Assembly (NCBI GenBank): GCA_014871385.1
Contig: CM026431.1
Span: 10,379,729 to 10,443,728, forward strand
Length of the DNA: 64,000 nucleotides
From: Ceratodon purpureus
Lineage: Eukaryota > Streptophyta > Bryopsida > Pseudoditrichales > Ditrichaceae
Direction: 5' to 3'
Shown here: positions 34,721 to 46,330 of the stretch, in pieces
How the letters are laid out: every line of letters starts with the position of its first letter
Position numbering within the stretch: position 1 is the first letter of the stretch
Notes under the pieces: generated by a model
The model's input: the letters and a program-made list of their open reading frames with translations, nothing else
Databases searched by the model: none
What the model was told of the DNA's origin: nothing
Program-made: the position numbers and the translations under genes

Positions 34721-35710
34721 GCAGCGTTGAACAAAACTCTTTCCCTTTTCCTGGAAGGGGTTCCGGTTTCTTCACCTTGCTTCTCTCCCCCTCTTTGCCC
34801 AGTCTCTAAGCTTGGTTGCCTTGCAGCTCAGTGAGGTGCTGGAGGGGCCAAGAATCTAGACAACCAGGCTTTGGAGCCTGGGAGCTCATGACCATCCTGG
34901 AGCTCATGCTCAACTGGGAGTTCTGAGCTCTGTCTCTTCGGCTCTTGAGTTTCAGGGAGTTTGTCTCTGGAGTGAAGGTGGTGCTCATTTCACTTTGGAG
35001 TTTGTGATTCTAGGTCCAGTGGCTTGTGTTTGCTTCATTCCAGGTGAGTCTAACTTGTGTGTTTACTTACCCTTTCTGGAGCTTGGTTCTGTTTTTTTTG
35101 GTTGTGTGGTGGGAAGGAGGGTGGAGAGCTAGGCTGTGGGGTTTGTTTCCGTGTGTGCAGAGAATTTGGTGGAGGCATTACATTCTAGTAGCAATTTGGT
35201 AGTTTGTTGGCTAATAGGAGAGTGTGTGTGTTTGAGAGGAGGCATTGCTTGCTTAATCTAGGTCCTGGTTGATGTATTTAGTAGTACTGTTACTGTTAGA
35301 ATCTCTTGGTTTACGGTTGTTTTTTTGCTGGAGTTTACCTCTGTTTTGTTTTAGGTGAGTGTTGTACGATTGGGAGCTTTGGAATTTGGTTCTGTTTTGG
35401 GGTTTGAGAGAGAGAGAGAGAGAGGGGGAAAACTTGGAGTTTTGGTGAGTTGGTGGTTTTTTCTGAGTGAGTGAGGGAGGTGTCGGTGGTGGTTCGGGAG
35501 TTTGATGGCTTGTTTGGGGTGGTGATGAGGGTTTTGGATTTGGTTTTGGGGTAGGATTTTGAGATTGACCCATGTGGTGGTGGATCGTTGGTTTTATGGA
35601 TCTGCAGTGGTGGATATTGCGGGAGGGGTTGTTGGAAGGGGTTTGGAGGAAGTGCCATTGACAGCCAATGTGATTCAATTGCAAGTGGAAGTGTTCAACG
35701 AGGGTTAGGA
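34721..35710. promoter_or_regulatory. Promoter/5' leader region of the aspartic protease gene
   Basis: G/T-rich on the plus strand, with a (GA)n run at about 35406-35425, a form bound by plant BBR/BPC GAGA-binding factors. It probably contains the transcription start and part of a long leader. The protease frame stays open upstream to 35588, giving a possible extension of 41 residues rich in Cys and Gly that I consider leader rather than protein. Confidence 0.4.
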
Positions 35711-38700
35711 ATGGAGAATTATGAGAAGAGTGTGGCCATGTCTGCTACTCAGCAGATGCGGGGAGTGGTGATAATCTCGTTGCCGCGGTCTGACTGCGAG
35801 GGAGGCAAGACGATGTGTGCTGCAATGTGGCAACAAGGACAGGAGCAGCAGCAAGTGCAGGAGCAAGTGCAGGTGCAGCAGCAAGTGCCGGAACAGCAAC
35901 TGGTGCAGCAGGAGCAACCGCCACCACCCCCGGCAGCTCCAACTGCGCCCCCACCACATCATCGATGGGGTCGACCGGTTTCGAAGTGGAAGAGGTTTCG
36001 GAGGCGTGTGTTTTGGCCCTTGGTTCTTCTTCTTTTCCTTTACCTGGTATACAAATTGCCCTCTCTTTACTACTCCGAGATGGAGCTGGAGGAGAATGAG
36101 GAGAAGAACGTGCATGTGTATACTTTGCATCCCAAGTACACCTCGGTCCCTATCAAGATGTCTGTAGTTCGGAGGAATCTTCTGGATCGTGACTTGAAGC
36201 GTCTTGGGAAGGCTTCAGTGCCTGAGAATTCTGCTGCCAACAACCGCACTGCCTTCTATCCTGTTCGAGGGAATATCTACCCGGATGGGTATGTGCTTCA
36301 AAAGATTTGCTTTAGAAACTTCAGGGAGAATCATCCTGCATGTTTAAACATGAATGCCATCGAACTCTTTTATGTTTTTTTTTTTCCTAATTTTTCAATG
36401 TTGGGATGCATTGTAGAGGAAGCGTACCCTTGATGTGAGAGTTTGCTTCGGAAGGTAGAACCTGAGGCTATATCTGAATGCATTTTGCAGGCTGTACTAT
36501 ATGGCGATGCTTATTGGGAATCCTGCCAAGTTGTACTATCTTGACATGGACACAGGGAGCGATCTCACATGGCTCCAGTGTGATGCACCGTGCCGGAGCT
36601 GTGCGGTGGTAAGTTTTTTTCAGTTTCGACATGTTCTGTGTGTATTTCGGCTTTAGTTTTGAGTGGGAAAGAAATTCAATGCTTTCTCTGAGTGCCTGTA
36701 ATGGAGGTTGCTTATATGTGGAGGTTACGCAGGGACCACATGGGCTGTACGATCCTAAGAAAGGCCGACTAGTCGATTGTCGCCAGCCTATTTGTGCTCA
36801 AGTCCAACAAGGTGGCTCGTACACATGTGGAGGAAGGGTCCGCCAATGTGATTATGATGTCGACTATGCGGATGGGAGCTCCACTATGGGCATTCTGATG
36901 GAAGACACCATCACCCTGTTTCTTACCAATGGCACTCGAAGCCAGACCAGGGCAATTATTGGGTACAATATTTAAACCCCTTGTCTTTTCATGAAATATA
37001 CTCGTGTCTCATTACAAATTTGTTGCTCTACTTCTGCCGGTTCTTGTCTTCCCTTCGTGCATTCTAGTTGTAGGTTCGGGAGATAGGGTTCATGGTCTGG
37101 GACGCTTTGGGCTTCAAGTTGTTGGACCGAGAGTTTGACATCTTGCATGGAATACAGGTGTGGGTATGATCAGCAAGGCACTTTGGCTCAAACGCCAGCA
37201 GCCACGGATGGTGTCATGGGTTTGAGCAGCTCCAAGATATCTCTGCCCTCTCAGCTAGCGAAGAAGGGCATCGTCAACAATGTCATAGGCCACTGTCTGG
37301 CTGGTGGAAGCAATGGTGGTGGTTATCTTTTCTTTGGAGATGCGTTGGTACCCGCTTTCGGCGTTACGTGGACCCCCATGATGGGCAGGCCTGTGATGTA
37401 AGTTTTGACTGACGATTATTTATTTATTTTCCCAAGTTTTGTCTGACAATTTTCTTTTATGTTAAAAACGCATGGTGAAACATAAAACGCACTATTTTTA
37501 AGGCTTGTTTAAGACGATTTCCATGCTTATTTTTTTGAGAATTGAAAATAATACGAATATGCTTTCAGGGAAGGTTACCAGGCACGTTTGCGCACTATTA
37601 GATATGGAGTAAATGAGCTCAAACTTGCAGACAAGACAGGGGATGTTGGCAGCGCGATGTTTGATAGCGGAACCTCTTTCACTTACCTGGTACCAGAGGC
37701 GTACGAAGCTGTTCTTCAAGCTGTAAGTTACTATTGTAAATAGACTTGTGTAGCCTATACAGTTGCGAGTGAACTGCATTGATTGAGTTATGTGAAGCTA
37801 TGACCGAAACCAGCACTGACCAAGGCGTGGGGATTCAACTGTTTTATTTCAATATGAGTATCTTGTGCAATTGAGATAATCTGGCACTTCCTAACTGCTT
37901 TGGGGGCTGTTCGGGGGTGCAGGTGAAAAATCAGGCGGAGATTATCTCTGGTCTTGTGAGAGTCACGACTGACACCACTCTGCCTTTCTGTTGGCGTGGC
38001 ACCTCCCCGTTCGAGTAAGCTGGCTTGTGTCACGTTACTCTTCATTTCCAATTGATGTCTGAGCATAGAGAAGCTCGAGGAGTCTCGTGTTTATGATTAT
38101 GTAGCTTTGGTGAATGGTTGAAGAAAAAAGGAGTTGGGTTTACAGTAGGAACTTGGAGTTTATGTACTGAGAAGGTTGAGATCGTCTGGACCAGATCTGT
38201 AGGCGATGTGAATCAATATTTCAAGACGGTGACCTTGGATTTTGGAGGAAGCAGCTGGTTTTCTGCAAGCAAGACATTAGAACTCTCCCCTGAGGGTTAT
38301 CTCATTGTTTCGGTAAGTAAGCATGTGTTTCTGGCTCCAGCCAGCGTACTGCCATTCTGGCCTTGTTCATCTCAACGAAAATGCACAACACTGATTATTG
38401 TATATAGTGTGGCTTCTGAGACGAAGTGCATGGTCGTATGTGCCATGAACTCACTAATTAGTAATACTGGATGGCTGGAATTTAATTTTTCCCGCCTGAT
38501 TTCGTAAGCAAGTGATCATCTTCATTTGGTGGCTTTTACTTCGCTTCAAAGCAATATCTAAACAATATAATATGGTGGCATGAGTGCAGACGCAAGGAAA
38601 TGTGTGCCTCGGCATTCTCAATGCAAGTGGAGCAAGTCTGGAGGTTACGAACATCATTGGTGGTATGAAACAGCCCCTTTTAGTTGTGATGCAATTTATA

Positions 38701-39020
38701 TATGAACCAAATCTCTCAGTCTTACATTATTGTGCAATTTCGACAAGAAGAACGAAAGTTTCCTCGTAGTCCTGCTGATTCTGAAAGAGAAAAAGGTAAC
38801 AATTTCACATCGCTCCCCTGTTTTATCCCACTATTTGACTTCTGCTGTCGAGGCTGAAATTTTGTTTGGTTTGGGTGCTGCAGACATATCGATGCGGGGT
38901 TACCTCGTCCTCTACGATAATGTTCGAGAACGGATAGGGTGGGTTCGGAGGAACTGCCACAACAGGCCAACTAGGCCTACATCACAGATTGTATCACAAT
39001 TTGCTCACCTGTTTGATTGA
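35711..39020 (+). CDS. Membrane-anchored pepsin-like aspartic protease, APCB1 type
   Basis: Nine exons in consistent phase (35711-36288, 36491-36608, 36733-36962, 37158-37397, 37569-37722, 37923-38014, 38195-38312, 38590-38662, 38884-39020) give 579 residues. Residues 41-69 are Gln-rich and 70-82 Pro-rich, then a basic stretch (KWKRFRRR) precedes a membrane segment at about 100-116, predicting a type II membrane protein with a lumenal or apoplastic protease domain. Both catalytic Asp motifs are intact: DMDTGSD (Asp 213) and FDSGTS (Asp 421). RGNIYPDG, CGYDQQG, ISLPSQLA, GNVCLGIL and DISMRGYLVLYDN match Arabidopsis At1g49050 (APCB1), which cleaves the co-chaperone BAG6 in immunity; that substrate is not shown here. 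Confidence 0.92.
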
Positions 39021-40489
39021 TCAACGTACTTGAACCTCGCAAACAAGTTGGCGCTTGGACAATTTGCAAGTTATACATTCATGAGCCCACTCAGTCTCCT
39101 TAATGAGTTGGGCTTTACATGTTTGTTTGATTCGTTCGAACAAGCCTCTGGTTCCAGGTTTTGGTTTAGCTTTCCTTTTACTTAACAAAGTATGTGCGGT
39201 AATCAGCTCAATACATCCACACTACTTTAGTATACAGACATGTTTTGACACTAGGTCGCTTCTCGTTAAGCTTGTAGGGAAGTCGTGCAACCCAGACGGT
39301 GTTGCTAGGTAAAAATGCTCCAGATCTTAGAGGCATGAGAACTGGATGAAAGAATATCAAACTTTCGCACAGAATGTACAGGTATGTGATTGATGCAAAG
39401 GCTTAATATTTGCTGTGAAATAGAAAGATACTGTTAGATGTGAAATGGCATGCTCTTGTGTGGTGTACTTGCAATTGAGAGTGGATACCGTGATTAACAT
39501 TCTGTGCTTTGGTTTATGAGAACCGTGTCAAAGCATTGACCCTGTGTGCCAGAGAGGAAGCCCTTTCCGATTTGGTGGGCAACGCTGAAGAATAGTGGGG
39601 ACTCTCTTTGTATAAGGCACCTTCAAAACTGGTTGCTTACTTCAGAGTATCATTTAAACGATAGAAATAGCTTTTTCTTGCTTGGATAGATGTGAATTGG
39701 TGTTGCCCGTCACATTGAAGGCCCCTGCACAATTACTTCAATTTAACCCGCTGCGCACAGAGCTCTTGTCAATCCATGTGCTCAGTGAATCGACTTGGAA
39801 GGTAAGTGCAATGAGCTTTGCATTGGTGATGTGCACATCACCAGGAGGGTGTCATGTGAAGGCGAGGGAATCAAGATTGTTGAGCTAACCTTGAACTACA
39901 ATGTGATGTATTTGCTGGCTATCTCCGAGAACGTGATCTCTCACAGAAAGGAAGTTACATGATATATTAAGTTGACTTTGGAATGGTCCATAAGCCAAGC
40001 TTGAAAGACGTATGGTATCGGTCTCGATGCAAGTGCTGGCTGGCTGGAGCTACTCCGAATATCTGCACTATTCTGCTGAAAGCTGCAAACCAGTACAAAG
40101 ACATCACTGAAATACTTTACAATAGCATATCATGCATCCCAAATTCAACATACCTTGAAAATTGAAAGAGAACATGTCCACAGCAGATCACATCCCGGAC
40201 GACTCAATGAGAGATCAGATGAAGATGAGGAAAGCAATTTCCTTAGAACAATGTTACATAATTTTTGAAAGTGAGATTCCAGCTTAGATGCCACAGCCGA
40301 GCAGTTCTATCTTGGCATAAGTTTGACACACTGGTATTGAAAAAGTACGGATTCCTGAAGCCATATCTCCACGCTTCAGTAGTCAAAATAATTTTACAGC
40401 AGAACTTCAAGTGGTACTGATGGGCATGGGCATGAAATGACTTACTGTATTTCGGTACTCTGAGCATCGAATGTTGTCCCTAATCCCTA
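39021..40489. other. Spacer between the protease and the kinase duplication
   Basis: Holds the protease 3' UTR. No further exon, RNA gene or repeat recognised over about 1.5 kb. Confidence 0.45.
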
Positions 40490-42440
40490 CAGCCTGTTGC
40501 GTATGATACTGTAGCCGGAACCCAACAGTGTTTGACTCAGTCTGTTGGCAAGCTAGGGTTCCAAGTCATTATTTAGCACCTTACAAACTGTTTCTGAACT
40601 CTATGATAGATTGCTGTTCTTACGCTCTCCTGATTGTTGCGCTGTTCGACTCACATCTTGCACTCTTTGATCAGCGCTTGCCGACTCTGCTTGGATCCCG
40701 TCTTTTATGAATTGTGCTTCCTTGTCCTTTTGAGAGAGCCTCACCTCAGTCCGGTTGCTTCGATCTTGCGTGCCCTATTCCCAGAGGTATTTTGCTCATC
40801 ACTCTCTTTCGAAACCTTGATCCTTGCTATGTCGTTAGGTTTTCCAGAATAGCTCGAGTCGTAGTCAGCGTTACCAGGCCTTAGGGATTTCTCACCTGTC
40901 GAGGAACATTCTTCTGGATTCTTCACCTGGGATGTGAACGTTAGTCGGTCTTACGCGCTTGGTGCCGGGTTTACGATTTCGCCATGTCGTAGTTGAGCTA
41001 GTCGCAAATCCCGGTTCAAAGTCGATCCAGTGTCGATTCATTTGCTATTCCTTCTCATTTACTCTCGAATCTTAGTAAATTCCAAATGATGTTTCGTCTT
41101 GCCAGGACTGCGTCTTATCATATTTCCATACGGCCAGAGAAGAAGGCGCTGTGAACTTGGCAGCAGGGAAAATGTCACAAGCGGAGGCGAGTGATATCAC
41201 CTCAAGCTGTAGTGCCGACGCCGGAGGTACTACACCTGCGACAGAGGTGTCCTCCAGCGTTGCAGGTGATGAATTTGTCACAGCATCATCAGCATCGATA
41301 TTGAATTCTTCACTAGGTGGCGAGTATATGACAGCGGGCATGAGCGAGGAGCAGATACAGGCTGCGATAGAGACATCGGAGGTGCAAGGGTGGTCCGAAC
41401 TGAAACAGAGATCTGATGATGGTGCAGCGCCATCTGAGCACGCCCAAGAGAACCGAGTCATTTGGGAGCAGTTGAAGGAACAAGATCCTCGTGTCTTCAA
41501 GGGTTTTGGTGAAGGTAGGATTTTGAAGCTGGGACAAAGGATTGCGGAGGGAGGCCAAGCACACATCTACGAAGCCACAATACATGATCTCAAAGGTGAT
41601 TTGCCAGACTATAATTGTGTGGCGAAGGTGTTCAAAATGGAAGGCTTTTCATTGGCATACCTCCAACGCGAATGGCCCCTTGCCATTAAGAGACCCTTTA
41701 ATGAGAGGTCCAAGTTAGAAGAGAAACGTAATTTTGTAGAGGGTGGAGTTGTCTTTGGTGAAATGTTGCTTTATTGTGGTTTGATACACTATGGAACATT
41801 CCTTGAGAATGGAAGGTTTGCTTTTGTGATGAAGAGATATTGGGGTGATTTACGAACACTCATCAATCTCAAGATCAAGGATAGCAATTATCAAGGGCCA
41901 CCCTTCTCACATTTGGATACAATGCGGATCATGTATGAGATTTCTGTTGGTGTAGAGGAGCTCCATGACAGAGGTGTCTTGCATAGAGATCTTAAAGCTG
42001 CCAATGTTCTTGTTACATATTGGTCAGAAAGAAGTATCATAATGGATGCTTGTGTGGCAGATTATGAGAGTGCAATGTTAGTTCAAGGAACTGGATTTTG
42101 GAGAGCACCCGAGGTGTTGGAGCAATTGTTGAAGAGGCCATGTGACTGGAATGTAAATATATGGACTGAGAAGGTGGATGTATATAGTTTTGCAATGACT
42201 TGTTATGAGGTTTTAACAGGTCATGTACCATTTGATGGATATGGGAAGAGCGATTGGAAGAGAGTTATTGATGGTGAACGACCTCATCTACCAGACTATA
42301 TAGATGTTAGAACACGAGAATTAGTAGAAAGATGTTGGCACAAAGAGCCTGCAGAGAGGCCTACTTTTGGATACATCACAGGTGAGTTGCAGTATCTTCG
42401 ATTATGTGCCGAGGTGTACAAACATGGAGAGTATGCATGA
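40490..42440 (+). repeat. Copy A of an inverted segmental duplication
   Basis: This block, including about 680 bp upstream of the kinase start, matches the minus strand of 60726-62690. Upstream landmarks shared in order are AGCCGG(A/G)ACC, GTCTGT(T/C)GG(C/T)AAGC, TCTTGCACTC, CCGACTCTGCTTGGATCC, and GGCG followed by GTGAACTTGG just before the ATG. The downstream limit seems to be near the kinase stop codon. Confidence 0.75.
41172..42440 (+). CDS. Intronless protein kinase with altered DFG motif (copy A)
   Basis: Single exon, 422 residues from MSQAEAS. This ATG aligns with the start of the paralogue at 61973; the frame upstream offers only GTG. The N-terminal 100 residues are acidic, with MSEEQIQAAIETSEVQGWSE, conserved in the paralogue. 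The kinase domain has a variant glycine loop (IAEGGQAHIYEA), Lys in CVAKVFK, HRDLKAANV, APEVL, DVYSFAMTCYEVLTG and RCWHKEPAERPTF, giving a TKL-like character. DFG is replaced by DYE in VADYESAM: the metal-binding Asp stays, the Gly is Glu. A signalling role is inferred, and activity is uncertain because of the DYE change. Confidence 0.85.
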   Translation: MSQAEASDITSSCSADAGGTTPATEVSSSVAGDEFVTASSASILNSSLGGEYMTAGMSEEQIQAAIETSEVQGWSELKQRSDDGAAPSEHAQENRVIWEQLKEQDPRVFKGFGEGRILKLGQRIAEGGQAHIYEATIHDLKGDLPDYNCVAKVFKMEGFSLAYLQREWPLAIKRPFNERSKLEEKRNFVEGGVVFGEMLLYCGLIHYGTFLENGRFAFVMKRYWGDLRTLINLKIKDSNYQGPPFSHLDTMRIMYEISVGVEELHDRGVLHRDLKAANVLVTYWSERSIIMDACVADYESAMLVQGTGFWRAPEVLEQLLKRPCDWNVNIWTEKVDVYSFAMTCYEVLTGHVPFDGYGKSDWKRVIDGERPHLPDYIDVRTRELVERCWHKEPAERPTFGYITGELQYLRLCAEVYKHGEYA

Positions 42441-43330
42441 ATTTTGACAGCCCAGAGTTGATTTCCTGATGGCACATGGCGAGACGACTGCAGAGCGATG
42501 GTGTGGAGGATGCACGTTTACAAGAAAGTCTCTTCACAGCACCTCAGGACTGGATGGCGCATGTTCCGACTTCTCTCTCCGAGGCCTGATGTTGGGTTGT
42601 GGTTTGGATGTCCAGCTCCCACCTTGTGAATTTTTTGCAGAGCAGTATGGCCAGTCATGTATGTTTAGCAATGAACTGGATTCAAAACTATGCTATGGTG
42701 CTTTGAATCACACTGAATAGTGGATAGTTTGTTGTAGCTTGACAAGATTAGAGCTGTTAATTATTAAGAATCTCTTCCTTCTGCCTGTACGCAGAGAATG
42801 GAACCTTGCTGGACAAGTGTTGGGAATAATACATGTCCTACATCTTCTTTGGCTCAAAGTAAGCATGACATGTGTGTGTGATTGCCGAGGCTTGCTCATT
42901 GATAGCTCACTAGTTAGACCCTCTATTTCTACCAAAGCACAGACTCAGCACCTGTTTTGCTGAAGAACTGTTTACTCTACAACAAAACAGTAGATTAAAT
43001 TGATACATTTATCATCTCTCACTAGTGTTGCAAAGCATCTAAAGCTAAATCTAGCAGAGACAAGCATCCAACTAGTTTACAACAGCACGAACATGCATCC
43101 CGAACTCAATATTCCTTCAAAGAGAACATTTCAGATGAGTCATTTCTACAGAACACAGCGGTCCTCATTTCAGATTATCAAGATTTATTATCAAAAAGAT
43201 TAGAGACATGCAACAGTTGTGAGCGCTTTCTAGAAGAGCTGTAATCAACCAAGATTAATGAAAGAAAGCAGTGACTCTGCAAAATGATCTTGACAGAAAA
43301 ACACCTCGGAAACTCTGTTTGCTGGTGATG
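42441..43330. other. Spacer downstream of kinase copy A
   Basis: No convincing gene. A frame at 42469-42720 lies in the likely kinase 3' UTR and has no family features. Confidence 0.4.
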
Positions 43331-43505
43331 CTAGGGTGGGCAAAATGCGCCCCCTGTGCTGGATCCGCCTGCACCATTTGGCCGCCTCTTCTTGTAGACG
43401 TAATACCACGCTGTGACCGAAACCGCCAATGCTACAGCCAGAGCAGCTGCCTTCTGCGGAGATATGTTGCCCGGGAATTTCTTCTCTTGCTTCGCTTGGC
43501 ATGTC
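43331..43505 (-). CDS. Terminal exon of a small single-span membrane protein (partial)
   Basis: From an AG acceptor just above 43505 the frame reads 57 codons to TAG at 43333-43331. It contains GNISPQKAAALAVALAVSV, then TAWYYVYKKRRPNG and a short Gly/Ser tail ending FCPP. The Ala/Val stretch is a clear membrane segment followed by a basic KKRR stop-transfer, so the C-terminus should face the cytosol. There is no ATG in this exon and the frame closes upstream, so a first exon ending in phase 2 must lie towards 43.6-44.0 kb; I could not find it with confidence. Family unknown. Confidence 0.4.
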
Positions 43506-44878
43506 CTTCAATTAAGAGGAGAGCACCATCTACAACTCATGAGTACTCACAGGAACTTCAAGTGGGCCAAAAGATTGAGTGATTAGGGTTTCATTCTGCA
43601 ATAGGCTCAGATGTTGATGTGGAGACATGAGGCTGTGGAAAAGCATCATATTCAGAAATCGAAAGAACGCATGCTTTCAACAACGATGGCAGCTGAAACT
43701 CTAAGACTTCTTTCTTTGATATTCTGGTATCAGTTTTTGCGGAAGATCACAGATGGCTAGTATTCCTGTTTGCAAGCAGCTCCTTCGACTTTACCAGAAA
43801 TCAGTGCAAAGCAGCAGAAACATGGGATGCTATAATCTCACATCAATTGCAAATCATTAATCGGCACGACGTCCTGAAACAAAGCGAGAGAGATAAGATC
43901 TTTCGTGCTGCAAGTCGGAGCTGATCCGCCTCTCCATGGCAGTTTCAAATATTCCATGCGAAGGTTGGTCTCGGTTCAAAGCAAAGCAAGACTCTAAATC
44001 AAATTTGCATCTGTGTAAAGATTGAAACATGGGTTTTGGATTCTTTTAGGTGATGAAGATGGGAGGAGAAGAGGGACAGGGAGTGAATGAAAGACAGGGG
44101 AGGGTGATACCCTTCTTCGCCCATTTTGGCAACCCTGCTCCACAAGCTCCTCCGATGAAGGGACGAGGAGTTATGCGTTTAACATTCAGTTATGTTCCTT
44201 GCGGTTCGGCTGAGGACGAAAGTTCGCGTTCGCTTTGCAAGAAAGAGCACCATGCCATGTCAATGAGGGAGGGATTTGTTTCTTCGCGACTCTCAGATAC
44301 CTGCTTATCCAAATACCCTAATCTTTCACGACAGGGTGCGCTGGGAGGCGGTCAGGCATTCCTCACCGTCGCACCCCCTCGTTTTTTCATGTTTACATTC
44401 ACAGCGCCTTGGATGCTTTGAACCCTGTTGTGAGTACCTTGAATGATTTCGAATCTTAGACTGTGTAAATGAGATGTCATGTTCCATTGTTTCGTATTCC
44501 GGATTTGCGACATAAACCGAAGGAAGGATGGCGGATGGGGGAGTGACCCACAACCGGAAGATGCATTGCTTAGTTGGACCGGATACCCACATGTGCCTTA
44601 TCAGTAACTCTACGACAGAAACAACGAGAGGAGTCATTTGCTTAGGATTGGACTTCATCGACCCCGATTCTCTCCGAGCTCCGCTTCAGACTGAGTAGAT
44701 CAACATTGTCATACATGATTCTGAGAAGGTGGTCTTGAGTGCATGTCAGATAAGCCGTTTTGATTCTGAGCAGGGCTCAATGCTGAAGTTGCCGAAGCTC
44801 TCTGGAGGCTGCAAAAGCGATGACAACAACTGCAGGGCTTGTCACAGAATGAGACACCTATGACACCATGAGCCGACC

Positions 44879-45229
44879 ATGAGCTGCAATGGTGATCAAT
44901 TCCCTTGCAATGTTACGGCGACACGAGCATTGATAGCAGCTCTAGTGATCTCACTCACTGCGATTTATGCCATTCTGAGGAAGCGTATCCAACAGGACCC
45001 TCCGGAAACTTCACAATTCGGCGTGCAAGTCGGTGATTTCCACCGAGCTCGGTTTAACAACTCCGGTTCGTTTCGGTGGGCGAACCTGCGACCCTCGAAC
45101 CTGACAAGGCGTAGCAAATGGACGATCGTTGCAGTTTTGTTCACAATAGCATTCTGGCAGCTATACTGTAATTGCTACATTCCTCAAGTGGTAAATGAAT
45201 GGGTTAAGAACATTATGAACACTGGATAG
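44879..45229 (+). CDS. Possible small two-span membrane protein
   Basis: A 116-residue frame with two well-formed hydrophobic segments, about 17-36 (ALIAALVISLTAIYAIL) and about 80-101 (WTIVAVLFTIAFWQLYCNCY), each followed or preceded by basic residues. I recognise no family. The hydrophobic periodicity is better than chance frames around it, but there is no splice, promoter or paralogue evidence. It may be lineage-specific or spurious. Confidence 0.3.
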   Translation: MSCNGDQFPCNVTATRALIAALVISLTAIYAILRKRIQQDPPETSQFGVQVGDFHRARFNNSGSFRWANLRPSNLTRRSKWTIVAVLFTIAFWQLYCNCYIPQVVNEWVKNIMNTG

Positions 45230-46330
45230 TAAGGCTTTGGACATGGCCGCATTCAGCAAGAAATGACACCGAAAGGATAATGCAGGAAAGAACAACACCT
45301 TGGAGCAAGTTGGGCTACTTGGGTAGATAGGTATCCTCGCAGATCGTCTGAAGCCGCCATTCTGGACGAAAATAGAATCCTCGAGAAGATGATCTCAAAA
45401 GGTATTAGTCAGAAGTTGGCGCTCGTCCTCAAGGAAGGCACCTCGACGATCACCAAACTATTGCTCACATGTTCTGTCAGCAGCCGTTCCAACGATCACC
45501 AACATCATGACTGACATATATTTCAGCCACGAATCCATTGAGTAAATGCCTACCTTTCCATTTGTTTATAATTGAAAAAGTCTACATTCACAGCCATGGA
45601 GTCCTTTCTGTGTTGAACCGTGCACAGGCAATTGTTGAGAATTGTGGACTTTCTGTGTCAGAAATAAGGTTGAAATCAGTGTGTCATACTTGTGCACATT
45701 TATGATACATGAAGAATCAATTTGACTATTGAGAGATGCTTTTACTTGGAGAGGAGTACGCTCTAGATTCAACTTCAGCTGTAGAAAAACATTTTACTGT
45801 ATTGATTCATTACAAAACAAAACCAGAGGCTAAGTTGCGTTTGTGATGCAGGACTCAAAGTGCGTGCATGATCAAGAGCTTCATGAGATCGTGTAGACAG
45901 GAGTGCTTATCAACCCAATTCGTCGAGGTATAGGTTTCCTTCCCTCTTTAACCATGGACTAACCAGCGCAATCGGGCAGGTTTTAATGAATCCAACAAGC
46001 CAAAAGCCCTATAATTCGAATACAGTACAGTACATGCGTTGACAGCCAAGTAGCCTGAAATGATTGTGGCATTTCTGCAAAATTTGACACTGAAAATGTA
46101 TGATACAACTCTGGACATTAATGTCCGTGGCTAACTGTTGCCGTAAGAATAGAACTACACTAGCAAAATCTTGTATTCCTGAAGAAACTCTAGTAGAATC
46201 TATCCATGAACATCGCCTTCTTCCTGAAGATGGTTACGTTCAATGGCGTTCGTGCGAATTGGCAACGAACTGCTAGAAAATTGTCACTAGAAGCTAACCT
46301 AATTACATCGTGAATCTCTGAAGAATCATT
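45230..46330. other. Spacer downstream of the U-box gene
   Basis: No gene seen. The part near 46330 is the expected 3' UTR of the U-box gene on the minus strand. Confidence 0.4.

Noticed and set aside
35588-35710. 41-residue N-terminal extension of the aspartic protease
   Set aside because: Cys/Gly-rich, unlike the family, and in a G/T-rich leader-like region; MENYEKS is the better start.
41151-41171. Upstream start for kinase copy A giving seven more residues
   Set aside because: The codon is GTG, and the paralogue's ATG aligns with the ATG at 41172.
44050-44421. 123-codon plus-strand frame
   Set aside because: No domain, membrane segment or splice context; composition like its flanks.
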